Below, piece after piece: positions 6,444 through 12,602 of a stretch of 16,745 nucleotides of DNA. The notes under the pieces are model-generated. The model worked only from the letters and a program-made list of their open reading frames with translations. It searched no databases and was not told the DNA's origin. Every line of letters begins with the position of its first letter. The stretch's first letter is position 1. The stretch comes from Lachnospiraceae bacterium UBA7060 (lineage in GTDB: Bacteria > Bacillota > Clostridia > Lachnospirales > Lachnospiraceae). Both the position numbers and the translations under genes were made by a program. The stretch spans positions 1,101-17,845 of the forward strand of contig DLAA01000155.1 of assembly GCA_002493835.1 (NCBI GenBank), written 5' to 3'.

Positions 6444-6497
6444 CGTGAGGGCGGACGTATAGTAGGCTCTGGTCGTGTTGCGACAATCATCGAATAA
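6444..6497 (+). pseudogene. tuf: 3' end of an elongation factor Tu gene, copy 2 (attachment site)
   Basis: CGT 6444 to TAA 6495-6497 reads REGGRIVGSGRVATIIE, the EF-Tu C-terminus. Compared with copy 1, eleven of the eighteen codons differ, ten of them synonymously and one changing Thr to Ile. The DNA has therefore diverged while the protein was kept, so the two tails probably came from different donor genomes. CGTCCG (6440-6445) and CGGACG (6452-6457) form a perfect inverted repeat around TGAGGG, extending to 8 of 9 matches with ATG/TAT outside. This is the geometry of tyrosine recombinase core sites around a 6-bp overlap. Unlike copy 1, no strong terminator follows closely. Confidence 0.75.
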
Positions 6498-6537
6498 TCC
6501 AGTAAATTCAAGGCTTTCGAGTTTTTGAGAACGGATT

Positions 6538-6566
6538 TTGCAACAGAATTGCAACAAATTTGCAAA
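6538..6566 (+). repeat. TTGCAAC/A x3, 11-bp period (candidate integrase arm site, E3 left end)
   Basis: TTGCAAC at 6538-6544 and 6549-6555 and TTGCAAA at 6560-6566 form three copies at exact 11-bp steps, starting 41 bp after the second tuf fragment. The sequence differs from the repeats of E1 and E2, which suggests that a third element with its own integrase specificity begins here. I found no further copy in the window, so its other end must lie outside. Confidence 0.55.
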
Positions 6567-6568
6567 GC

Positions 6569-6595
6569 ATAATGCTGAATAATGCGTGATAATGC
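6569..6595 (+). repeat. ATAATGC x3, 10-bp period
   Basis: ATAATGC is repeated exactly at 6569-6575, 6579-6585 and 6589-6595, in 10-bp steps, directly behind the TTGCAAC array. Helically phased short repeats beside integrase arm sites are typical of excisionase or accessory-factor binding; an iteron function is possible but no replication gene is near. Confidence 0.55.
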
Positions 6596-6646
6596 GTTTT
6601 TGGCAGTATGTGAGTGAATCCAATTTCATAAAATTTTGTATCAAAT

Positions 6647-6685
6647 GGACACTTTCCAAGTGAAAACTAGGAGGGTGTCCTTTTT
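6647..6685 (+). terminator. Rho-independent terminator
   Basis: GGACAC (6647-6652) pairs with GTGTCC (6675-6680), helped by an inner TCC/GGA pair, and is followed by TTTTT (6681-6685). It shields the gene starting at 6724 from transcription coming out of E2. Confidence 0.7.
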
Positions 6686-6723
6686 GTATTATAGTTAAAA
6701 TTTATGGATTGGAGGAAGAAAGT

Positions 6724-6882
6724 ATGAGTAGTACAACGTTAGGAGCAGAGAAGGCGAGAGAGATTATTACTTTTATCGGCTTTAACCGGTTGAGCGCGGC
6801 GGAGTTTTTCGTGTTCCGAAAAACGGAGTCGTGCGAAACAAAAAACCACCTGCTATGCGGGTGGTGTAGCAAGTGCTTATAG
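6724..6882 (+). CDS. 5' part of a gene apparently interrupted by the IS200-type element
   Basis: ATG 6724 follows GGAGG (6712-6716) with ideal spacing and begins MSSTTLGAEKAREIITFIGFNRLSAAEFFVF, a plausible soluble start. After about residue 38 the frame runs into the left end of the IS200-type element (hairpin at 6846-6864) and stops at TAG 6880-6882, inside that element. The natural protein therefore ended elsewhere and this is a truncated product. I could not identify a continuing piece beyond the right end of the element (after about 7570). Family unknown. It may be the first gene of E3. Confidence 0.4.
   Translation: MSSTTLGAEKAREIITFIGFNRLSAAEFFVFRKTESCETKNHLLCGWCSKCL
6846..6864 (+). 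repeat. IS200 left-end hairpin
   Basis: CCACCTGC (6846-6853) folds on GCGGGTGG (6857-6864) around TAT, 8 pairs with one G-T wobble. It matches the right-end hairpin in its outer stem. TnpA of this family binds such subterminal hairpins on single-stranded DNA. Confidence 0.75.
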
Positions 6883-6885
6883 CAC

Positions 6886-6952
6886 AAAAATCACCCTTCC
6901 GTTATGATAGAGTTGTTCAAGCTACTACACAACGAAAGGAAAGGTGATTTTT
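6886..6952 (+). promoter_or_regulatory. RBS-sequestering hairpin in the tnpA leader
   Basis: AAAAATCACC (6886-6895) is the exact reverse complement of GGTGATTTTT (6943-6952), which ends at the base before the tnpA ATG. In mRNA the 10-bp stem would hide the GGTG/AAGG binding site. Classical IS200 is known to repress its transposase with a leader stem of this kind. Confidence 0.75.
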
Positions 6953-7408
6953 ATGGCTAACAAGACAAATAGCATGGCACATACGAAATGGATGTGCAAG
7001 TACCACATTGTCTTTACTCCCAAGTATAGACGAAAAGCGATTTATAATCAATACAAAGAAAGTATACGTGACATCATAAAGCAGCTGTGTGCATACAAGG
7101 GAGTGGAGATTATCGAAGGGCATCTGATGCCCGACCATATCCACATGTTGGTAAGCATACCACCGAAGATGAGTGTGTCAAGCTTTATGGGGTACTTAAA
7201 AGGGAAAAGTGCATTGATGATATTTGACAAGCACGCAAATCTGAAGTATAAGTACGGGAACCGGCACTTTTGGGCGGAAGGATACTACGTCAGCACGGTA
7301 GGCCTGAACGAGGCAACCATTAAGAAGTATATCCAGGATCAGGAGAAAAGTGACATTATGCAGGATAAGTTGAGCGTAAAGGAATATGAAGACCCCTTCA
7401 AGGGGTAG
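6953..7408 (+). CDS. tnpA: IS200/IS605 family transposase TnpA (Y1 HUH nuclease)
   Basis: The 151-residue single-strand transposase nicks and rejoins the element ends through a tyrosine-DNA link and moves via single-stranded circles. The HUH motif is H62-I-H64 in HLMPDHIHMLV, and the catalytic tyrosine is Tyr126 in the YIQDQ motif (Y-x3-Q, residues 126-130). The family-typical KYHIVFTPKYRRK is near the start and GNRHFWAEGYYVSTVG before the catalytic helix. Length and all key residues are normal, so it should be active. ATG 6953 is chosen; the GTG at 6944 falls inside the leader stem. Translation is probably held low by that stem. No TnpB nuclease accompanies it. Confidence 0.95.
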   Translation: MANKTNSMAHTKWMCKYHIVFTPKYRRKAIYNQYKESIRDIIKQLCAYKGVEIIEGHLMPDHIHMLVSIPPKMSVSSFMGYLKGKSALMIFDKHANLKYKYGNRHFWAEGYYVSTVGLNEATIKKYIQDQEKSDIMQDKLSVKEYEDPFKG

Positions 7409-7548
7409 CCGGTATTACGAACGCCCTTTGAAGGGTGACGACGAGTCAAGGGCGTAGTGGCTTGAACAAAATGAAAGCCAGCGTCTTTAGGCGCTGGCCG
7501 GTAACAGCGGCTTATAGCCGCAGAGCAAACCACCCGTTTGACGGGTGG
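7393..7548 (+). ncRNA. Structured hairpin series at the right end of the IS (possible ncRNA)
   Basis: Five stems follow one another in 156 bases: CCCC/GGGG (7393-7405, overlapping the tnpA stop), CGCCCTT (7422-7428) with AAGGGCG (7448-7454), GCCAGCG (7477-7483) with CGCTGGC (7492-7498), GCGGCT/AGCCGC around TAT (7507-7521), and the right-end hairpin CCACCCGT/ACGGGTGG (7530-7548). Within the second there is an alternative CCCTT/AAGGG stem. This is far more structure than end recognition needs. A related RNA, the omega RNA, lies at the right end of tnpB-bearing relatives, but no tnpB is here, so this is only a candidate. Confidence 0.4.
7530..7548 (+). repeat. IS200 right-end hairpin
   Basis: CCACCCGT (7530-7537) pairs perfectly with ACGGGTGG (7541-7548) around TTG. 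It corresponds to the left-end hairpin and should lie a short distance inside the right tip of the element. Confidence 0.75.
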
Positions 7549-7570
7549 TGATGATTGTGCTGTTTTTGTA

Positions 7571-7808
7571 CCAACCACTTTGCATAAACCATTGCATAAG
7601 CCCCTTTTCGGAATTGCGTTCCCACCTAAAGCAGATTATAATGGTAACGGTAGATCAAAGTTGAGGAATAGACATAATGGTTGAAAAAACAGATACCCCA
7701 GATGCAGGCATACCTTTGGGGCGGCAGTACAGGGAGAAATAACGCAAAATTCCCGCTTGTATGCAGAGACAGCCGGGATGATTTGTATGGAGAAAGAGTG
7801 AAGGAACA
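7571..7808. other. Gap between the IS and the 7809 gene
   Basis: No convincing gene is visible. A short frame begins at ATG 7679 (MVEKTDTPDAGIPLGRQ..., 21 residues), and another frame reads GAAVQGEITQNSRLYAETAG and ends at a TGA near 7800. Either may be a leftover of a gene that once lay upstream of 7809. No terminator or promoter stands out. Confidence 0.3.
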
Positions 7809-8279
7809 GTGAATAATTCAGAATTAATTGGCAAGGTACATTCAGCAGTATACCGCCAGTGCAAAGAGAGGGGTTATGCCGCCCCCGCTGACGTGCTGGT
7901 GGATATCGGCGTGCTGTCCAAGCAGAAATATGAGGACTGGAGATTCGGCAAAGTGCGGTATTTGGAACAGGTCTGCACCTGTAATTTGAAGAAACTTTCT
8001 TTTATCATGCACCGGATACGCGCTTATGCGAAAAAGGCCAACTTAAAGCCATCGTTTTGTTATTATAAACGGTGGGGTGTAAAAAAGGAACATGGACATA
8101 GGGCGGTGATTCCCTTACGCTTCAGCAAAAGCGGAAACCCGGAGATTGAGAGGGCCTATGCGACACACTATGTAGACACAGGCAGGATAGAACAGTTAAA
8201 GAAAGAGAGACAGGAAACGGCGGCTTCTTTAAGGGAAATGGAAAAAAGCGATGGAAAAGAAAACGGGCCAGAAGTATGA
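7809..8279 (+). CDS. Hypothetical protein, accessory type of Clostridia elements
   Basis: The 156-residue protein starts at GTG 7809, with AAGGA close upstream (3-base spacing, rather short). It is basic, with a core containing VHSAVYRQC, GVLSKQKYEDWRFGKVRYLEQVC and CNLKKLSFIMHRIRAYAKKANLKPS, and a conserved-looking RFSKSGNPEIERAYATHYVD near the end. The three cysteines in the middle and the tryptophans suggest a compact fold. I have a sense of similar hypothetical proteins in accessory regions of Lachnospiraceae but know no function. Its end overlaps the next gene by 29 bases, so the two are translated as a pair. Confidence 0.7.
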   Translation: MNNSELIGKVHSAVYRQCKERGYAAPADVLVDIGVLSKQKYEDWRFGKVRYLEQVCTCNLKKLSFIMHRIRAYAKKANLKPSFCYYKRWGVKKEHGHRAVIPLRFSKSGNPEIERAYATHYVDTGRIEQLKKERQETAASLREMEKSDGKENGPEV

Positions 8280-8877
8280 AGTGATGAAACAGGTTATGGA
8301 TGCGCTGGAAGAAATCCTGTGTTCCTATCAGGGCAGGGGGCACCAGTCGGTGTATATGGATCTGGATGCGCTTACGCTTCTGGCAAACCTCATTATGTAT
8401 GGACAGATGAAAGTAGAAAAATACCAGTATGAATATGACAGCGATATTTGCATGGATGAAGAGGCTGTTAAGAGATACAGGGAGCTTGCCGTGCAGACCA
8501 GATGGCGCGTTGGGCAGGGGACGCAGATTGAACCGATACGGATGAATGCTTTGAAACAGTTTGCTGTCATGGGAGCGCCAGTCTATGACGGGCATATTTT
8601 TTATGCAGATACAGGCTGTATGCTGGTATGCGGGGAGATTCTGCCCTTTCAGATTTTCCAGCTATTTTCCAATAGGCCGGAAGTGAAGAAACTATATATT
8701 TTCCCATACCCGCTCCGGGAGGAAAAGGAGAAGCCGGCTTATTTTTCTTTTGAGCCTGCAGAACCGGCCCAGGAAGAAATGAAAAAATATTTGCAGGAGA
8801 AATGGGAAAAGGTATACCAGGCGGCGGAGAGTATAAGCAGAAACGTCATTCCGGATGTAAAGGGAAATGATTTTTAA
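8251..8877 (+). CDS. Hypothetical protein, second gene of the pair
   Basis: The 208-residue protein starts at ATG 8251 inside the end of the previous gene (29-base overlap). The sequence is acidic and aromatic rich, with YMDLDALTLLANLIMYGQMKVEKYQYEYD, APVYDGHIFYADTGCMLVCGE and FSNRPEVKKLYIFPYPL. No signal peptide or membrane helix is present. I recognise no family. The last few codons coincide with the point where the opposing relaxase remnant loses its homology (about 8870-8880), so the natural C-terminus may have been altered by the rearrangement that joined them. Translational coupling to the previous gene suggests a joint role. Confidence 0.65.
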   Translation: MEKKTGQKYEVMKQVMDALEEILCSYQGRGHQSVYMDLDALTLLANLIMYGQMKVEKYQYEYDSDICMDEEAVKRYRELAVQTRWRVGQGTQIEPIRMNALKQFAVMGAPVYDGHIFYADTGCMLVCGEILPFQIFQLFSNRPEVKKLYIFPYPLREEKEKPAYFSFEPAEPAQEEMKKYLQEKWEKVYQAAESISRNVIPDVKGNDF

Positions 8878-10326
8878 GGCTGCCCGCTCTTTCTGCTGTA
8901 GTAACTGCTCCTTTTCTGATTTTAACTGTTTCATAGAGGGCATCTTGCCATCCACAGAATGTTCTGTCAGGAATTTCCGCACAGTCTCATAGAGGGTAAT
9001 TTCTGCAACGTGTTCTTTTCTGAACTGCCCATTATTCTTAGCACTGCAAAACTCCCGGTAGACAAATTTATTCGCAAGGTACTGTCCGGTATAATGAATC
9101 TGCTCGTTAGTTGCCCGCAGCCTATCCTCAATGGATTTTAAATTTTTTCTGGAACTGGATGCTTGGTTCTTAATCTCCGCAAAGGAATCCTCCAGGGCAT
9201 CCCTTGTATCATATCCATGCTCCTGTATATAAGCAACAGTCTTAGCCATCTCTTTCAGATTGGAAAGCTTTACCTTATTGGCGTAGGCGGCATTCCGTTG
9301 TGCCTTTACACAATCCTGCAAATTTACAACAAGACGTAAATCGGATTTGATAAACAGTATGGCAGTCGAATCTTCCTGTGTGGGATTGAATTGCAGGATT
9401 ACAGGTGGTTTGAGTTTTGTATCGTATGCTTCTACATCAACCGTTTATTCTTTACTGTTTCTTTCCAGAGAATTTTCCGCAGAGAGCTTCAAAAGATAAT
9501 CGACTTCATAGTAGGTGCCGAGCATCCTTTCGGTAATATACTTGTCACGGTCCGGATGGAGATAACTGAACCTGCCCCGGCTGACTTTGAATGCAATGCT
9601 GAATTTTTCTAAAAGTATCTGTTCAAATTCTTTAAGGTCATGTGCGGCCTTTGCAGCTTCGTCAATGGCAGCGCGAAGAAAATCTTTCTGCGTTTGAAAT
9701 TCCGTTTTGCGCGGAGTAAGCCCCTCGGACTGTAGCGGCTTGTTACGTTTCTTAAGATTTTTCTCTCCCCGGCGCTTCGTATGGTATTCCTGTTCTGTCA
9801 TTTTCCTTTTCGCAGGAGTAAGCAAATCTATCTGATGGAGATTTTCACGCAGGCTGTTGATGACGATATGCACATGGATGTTGCCGCTCCCGTTATGCCC
9901 ATCCGTGTGGGTGCAGACAACTGTTTGATGGCCGGGGAGATTCTTTCTGGCAAATTCCATTCCAAGCTGTTGTGCCCGTTCCCCGGTCAATCCTCTTTCT
10001 TCTGCATCCTTCGGATTGAAGCTTATAATATAGTGGTGGGATTTGACATCATCATAATCTTGGTTTTTGTGATATTGGGCATTTAGTTCCCGGTACTCCA
10101 CGTCAAAAGAGAACGGATCACAGTTGATGCCGTCCACATAATATTCCTTACGGGGAATCATGCGCCCGCTTTCATCCAGTATGGGTTTGCCTGTATACTC
10201 GTCATGCTGGAAGATCAGGTAGCGTTGTATTTCACTGTAGTCGGCATTCTTACTTGCTATATGTTTCAGTACCGGAATGCTAATGTTTACGGTGCGAAAG
10301 AAATTTATCGGATGACTGAGATACAC
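8870..10326 (-). pseudogene. MobP-like relaxase, inactivated
   Basis: One minus-strand frame encodes a relaxase/mobilization nuclease. The N-terminal part reads VLKHIASKNADYSEIQRYLIF, with the metal-binding motif around HTDGHNGSGNIHVHIVINS (H144, H151, H153 counted from 10326), and continues to an in-frame TAA at 9445-9447. After it, the same frame goes on (TVDVEAYDTKLKPPVILQFNP...) through a coiled-coil C-terminal part to about 8870, where it collapses into antisense of the neighbouring gene. The start is also damaged: the natural beginning should be near VLKHIASKN, but no ATG or binding site is there, and GTG 10326 is only the first available start. The conserved sequence between INSLR and ENLHQ looks shortened (near 9845). 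An active protein would have nicked an origin of transfer. This one cannot be full length. Confidence 0.8.
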
Positions 10327-10389
10327 TGGTTCAAAAATCGGAATGGAAGCTGGATTTCCATCAATGATTCAGATCGTTAAAGGCAGAGT

Positions 10390-10596
10390 ATGATGAAATC
10401 CAGAATTTATTCCAGTTTAATTGAATCATGGCAAGATGCCCTCATGTGGAAGATATGCGAAATTATAATGTATTATGAAGGGAATGAAAACTACAAGGAC
10501 AAGGTTTTGCTGATACATGGAAATTCGAATCAAATAGTGCCAGTTTCTTGTTCCGATTGCGCTGCCGAAGTATATAGGATATGGAGTATTATGTAA
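10390..10596 (+). pseudogene. C-terminal scrap of an alpha/beta hydrolase
   Basis: The 68-codon frame contains YKDKVLLIHGNSNQIVPVSCSDCAAEVY, which corresponds to the strand and loop of alpha/beta hydrolases (S33-type peptidase/esterase) that normally reads VLLIHGxxDxIVP. The catalytic aspartate is replaced by asparagine (GNSNQ), the nucleophile-bearing N-terminal two thirds are absent, and the frame stops soon after. It is a relic. Just before it, 10280-10378 is open in another frame with an unidentified sequence (IYRMTEIHWFKNRNGSW), another fragment of unknown origin. Confidence 0.55.
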
Positions 10597-10622
10597 TTGG
10601 CAAGGCATGGTTAACCGTTTCC

Positions 10623-11369
10623 TTATACACTAATCACCTGTATTTTTTGTCCGATAAGTTCGGAAACGGCAGCGTCATCTATCTTCTGGTCGGTGATGAT
10701 CAGCTTGATCTGTTGGTTTATATTTAAGGGGACGACGCCGTGTTTATGGAATTTTTCACTTTCTGTGAGCACGACTACTTTCTCCGCTTGGCGTGCCATG
10801 TCTTTTACGGCCTGCGCGCGCATCTGGTCCCGGTTGGTGAAGCCTGTCTTTAGAGAGTAGCCGTCGATTCCGATAAAGAGCAGGTCAACACAGAAGTTTT
10901 CGGCGCACTGGCGTACCATGGGGCCCACAAGTACCTGTGCATCCTGCTGGTAGATGCCGCCTAAAAGGATCACCTGAAAATTGGATTTCCCGCGTATATA
11001 GCCGGCGATAAATGTGCTGTTGGTTATGATGGTCAAATCCTTTTTTGTGGCAGCCAAAGTGTCTGCGAGAAGAGCACAGCAGCTTCCGCTTTCAATCATC
11101 AGGGTATCCCCGTCGTTTACAAGTTCCGCGGCTTTTGCCGCGATCTTTTTTTTGCTTTCATAATGGTAGGCGATCCTTCCGCTGATATCATCCGTGCTTT
11201 TCAGCACGGCAAAGCCGTGCTCCCGCACGACCACGCCTTGGCTTTCCAATTCATCCAGGTCTTTTCGCACGGTGACCTGGGAGACGCCGAGTTTTTCAGC
11301 AAGGAGGGAGACTTCCATTTTATTTTCGTTTGTTAGCAATTCCAGAATCTGATTGGTTCTCTTTGCCAT
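10623..11369 (-). CDS. DeoR-family transcriptional regulator of the glycyl radical enzyme locus
   Basis: The 248-residue protein has an N-terminal DeoR winged helix (MAKRTNQILELLTNE, then VSLLAEKLGVSQVTVRKDLDELESQGVVVREHG) and a C-terminal sugar-phosphate sensing domain of the ribose-5-phosphate isomerase-like fold, with ESGSCCALLADTL, TIITNSTFIAGYI, VILLGG, DLLFIGIDGYS and KVVVLTESEKF. ATG 11369 is chosen because family members begin with this MAKRT-type sequence. An alternative ATG at 11417 has a better binding site (AAAGGA, 8 bases) and would add 16 basic residues. It has its own promoter and follows the activase gene on the same strand. DeoR proteins usually repress sugar genes until a phosphorylated sugar binds, so the natural effector here would be an intermediate of the neighbouring pathway. 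Family is certain, ligand inferred. Confidence 0.9.
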   Translation of the reverse strand: MAKRTNQILELLTNENKMEVSLLAEKLGVSQVTVRKDLDELESQGVVVREHGFAVLKSTDDISGRIAYHYESKKKIAAKAAELVNDGDTLMIESGSCCALLADTLAATKKDLTIITNSTFIAGYIRGKSNFQVILLGGIYQQDAQVLVGPMVRQCAENFCVDLLFIGIDGYSLKTGFTNRDQMRAQAVKDMARQAEKVVVLTESEKFHKHGVVPLNINQQIKLIITDQKIDDAAVSELIGQKIQVISV

Positions 11370-11523
11370 TGGATTACCTTGCCTGCGGTAGACGAGTGGT
11401 CTGCCTTTTCCTTTCATCAAATGTTTCCTTTCCCCAATATGCTCCACAATTTTGCCTAGCAGGAATTGTCTTCTGCTGCGCGAAATGTGTATGTAATTGG
11501 GAACCAAAACAAAATATACTGTT

Positions 11524-11551
11524 ATTATAGCAGAAAACTTTTGAAAAGCAA
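11524..11551 (-). promoter_or_regulatory. Promoter of the DeoR gene
   Basis: On the minus strand TTGCTT (11546-11551) and a perfect TATAAT (11524-11529) are separated by 16 bases, and TG-C precedes the -10 as an extended element. Transcription would start near 11517, leaving a leader of about 100-150 bases before the coding start. Confidence 0.65.
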
Positions 11552-11557
11552 GATTAT

Positions 11558-11572
11558 AATTACGAATGAAAG
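11558..11572. promoter_or_regulatory. Candidate DeoR operator, copy 1
   Basis: AATTACGAATGAAAG lies just upstream of the -35 box of the deoR promoter. It matches 14 of 15 bases of 12603-12617, which lies upstream of the GRE promoter. I saw no other copy in the window. Confidence 0.45.
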
Positions 11573-11605
11573 TGATAACTTAAAATATGAAACAAAATCC
11601 TTGGA

Positions 11606-12523
11606 TCAAAAGAACGCCCAGATTCCATGTCCGATCAATACCTGTCTGAAATCTTCCAGCTCTTCCTCATGCAGTGCGGGGACATCCGTGTAGGCATAGC
11701 TTTTATCCAGCATATCATATTTTTTCTCGCCAAACTGGTGGAAGGGGAGAAGCTGTACCTCTTTCGCATTCACTTCATGAAGTCTGTCAGCAAAACCCTC
11801 CGCGTCCGACAGGGCGTCGTTGTAGCCGGGAATGACCGGGAGTCTTGGAAGGGTGTCTTTGCCGGAGGCGATGGCCTGTCGCATATTTTCCAGAATCAGA
11901 CGGTTTGATACGCCTGTCCCTTCTTTATGCTTATTTTCATCCCAGTGTTTGATATCAAATAAAAGCAGGTCGGCAAGGCCGGTTACCCGGCGGAAGGTCT
12001 CGGGGTTGGCGTAGCCGGTTGTCTCTATGGCGGTGTGGATATGGCGGTCTTTTAACGCCTGCAACAGGGAGAGAGCAAAGGCGGGCTGCATCAGCGCCTC
12101 ACCGCCGGAGAGGGTGACGCCGCCGCCGCTTTCTTCATAGAAGGCTTCGTCCTGAAGGCACACATCCAGGATTTTGCTTACCGTTTTCGTTTCCCCTTCC
12201 GCTTTTAATGCCTGATTGGGGCAGCGGGAGATACAGGTCATACAGCCCAGACAGCGGCTTGTGTCGATGCGGGGTCTTTTTTCTTTATCATAATATAAAA
12301 TTGCCTGGGCGGGACAGGCAGCAGCGCATCTTTTACAGCCGGTGCATTTGTCTTTGTCCCAAAGGATTTGAAGCCCTGTGTCCTGGCTTTCGGGATTTGC
12401 ACACCATTTACAGTGCAAGGGGCAGCCTTTGAAGAAAACGACGGTGCGGATGCCCGGCCCGTCGTGAAGGCTGAATTTTTGAATGTTAAAGATCGTGCCC
12501 GTTTCAGATAAAATATGGCTCAT
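11606..12523 (-). CDS. Glycyl radical enzyme activating protein (radical SAM)
   Basis: The 305-residue enzyme uses S-adenosylmethionine and a 4Fe-4S cluster to place the stable radical on its partner GRE. The radical SAM motif is C34-x3-C38-x2-C41 (GCPLHCKWC). It carries two extra ferredoxin-type clusters, C60/C63/C66/C70 and C91/C94/C97/C101, the insert typical of activases of dehydratase-type and PflD-like enzymes and absent from classical PflA. SGGEAL (139-144) is the SAM-binding GGE motif. The start is ATG 12523, with AAAGGA 8 bases upstream. It is divergent from the GRE at 12723 and has its own promoter; the deoR gene follows on the same strand. It ends at TGA 11606-11608. All key residues are present. 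Partnership with the adjacent GRE is nearly certain by context. Confidence 0.95.
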   Translation of the reverse strand: MSHILSETGTIFNIQKFSLHDGPGIRTVVFFKGCPLHCKWCANPESQDTGLQILWDKDKCTGCKRCAAACPAQAILYYDKEKRPRIDTSRCLGCMTCISRCPNQALKAEGETKTVSKILDVCLQDEAFYEESGGGVTLSGGEALMQPAFALSLLQALKDRHIHTAIETTGYANPETFRRVTGLADLLLFDIKHWDENKHKEGTGVSNRLILENMRQAIASGKDTLPRLPVIPGYNDALSDAEGFADRLHEVNAKEVQLLPFHQFGEKKYDMLDKSYAYTDVPALHEEELEDFRQVLIGHGIWAFF

Positions 12524-12568
12524 AGCTTGCTTCCTTTCTTATATATCAGTCGTGTATTTTGTGAGTTG

Positions 12569-12597
12569 ATTTTATCATGCTGCTCTTAAAATGTAAA
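12569..12597 (-). promoter_or_regulatory. Promoter of the activase gene
   Basis: On the minus strand TTTACA (12592-12597) and TAAAAT (12569-12574) are separated by 17 bases, each one base from consensus. The leader to ATG 12523 is about 40 bases and contains AAAGGA. Confidence 0.6.
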
Positions 12598-12602
12598 CAG
12601 AA

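Larger units (their letters stand above)
6836..7570 (+). mobile_element. IS200-type insertion sequence (IS200/IS605 family, tnpA only)
   Basis: The unit has a left-end hairpin (6846-6864), a tnpA gene (6953-7408), a series of hairpins and a right-end hairpin (7530-7548). The two end hairpins share the CCACC...GGTGG stem, as expected for TnpA recognition. IS200-type elements have no terminal inverted repeats or target duplications, so exact tips cannot be set from one copy and the limits given are approximate. No tnpB is present. It appears intact. Confidence 0.75.

Noticed and set aside
6538..6595. Short CRISPR-like array
   Set aside because: Repeat units are 7 bases with 3-4 base gaps, far too short for CRISPR; helical phasing points to protein binding sites.
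9445..9447. Stop-codon readthrough or recoding in the relaxase
   Set aside because: No structured element or context supports readthrough of TAA, and the gene is also damaged at its start and end, so simple decay explains it.
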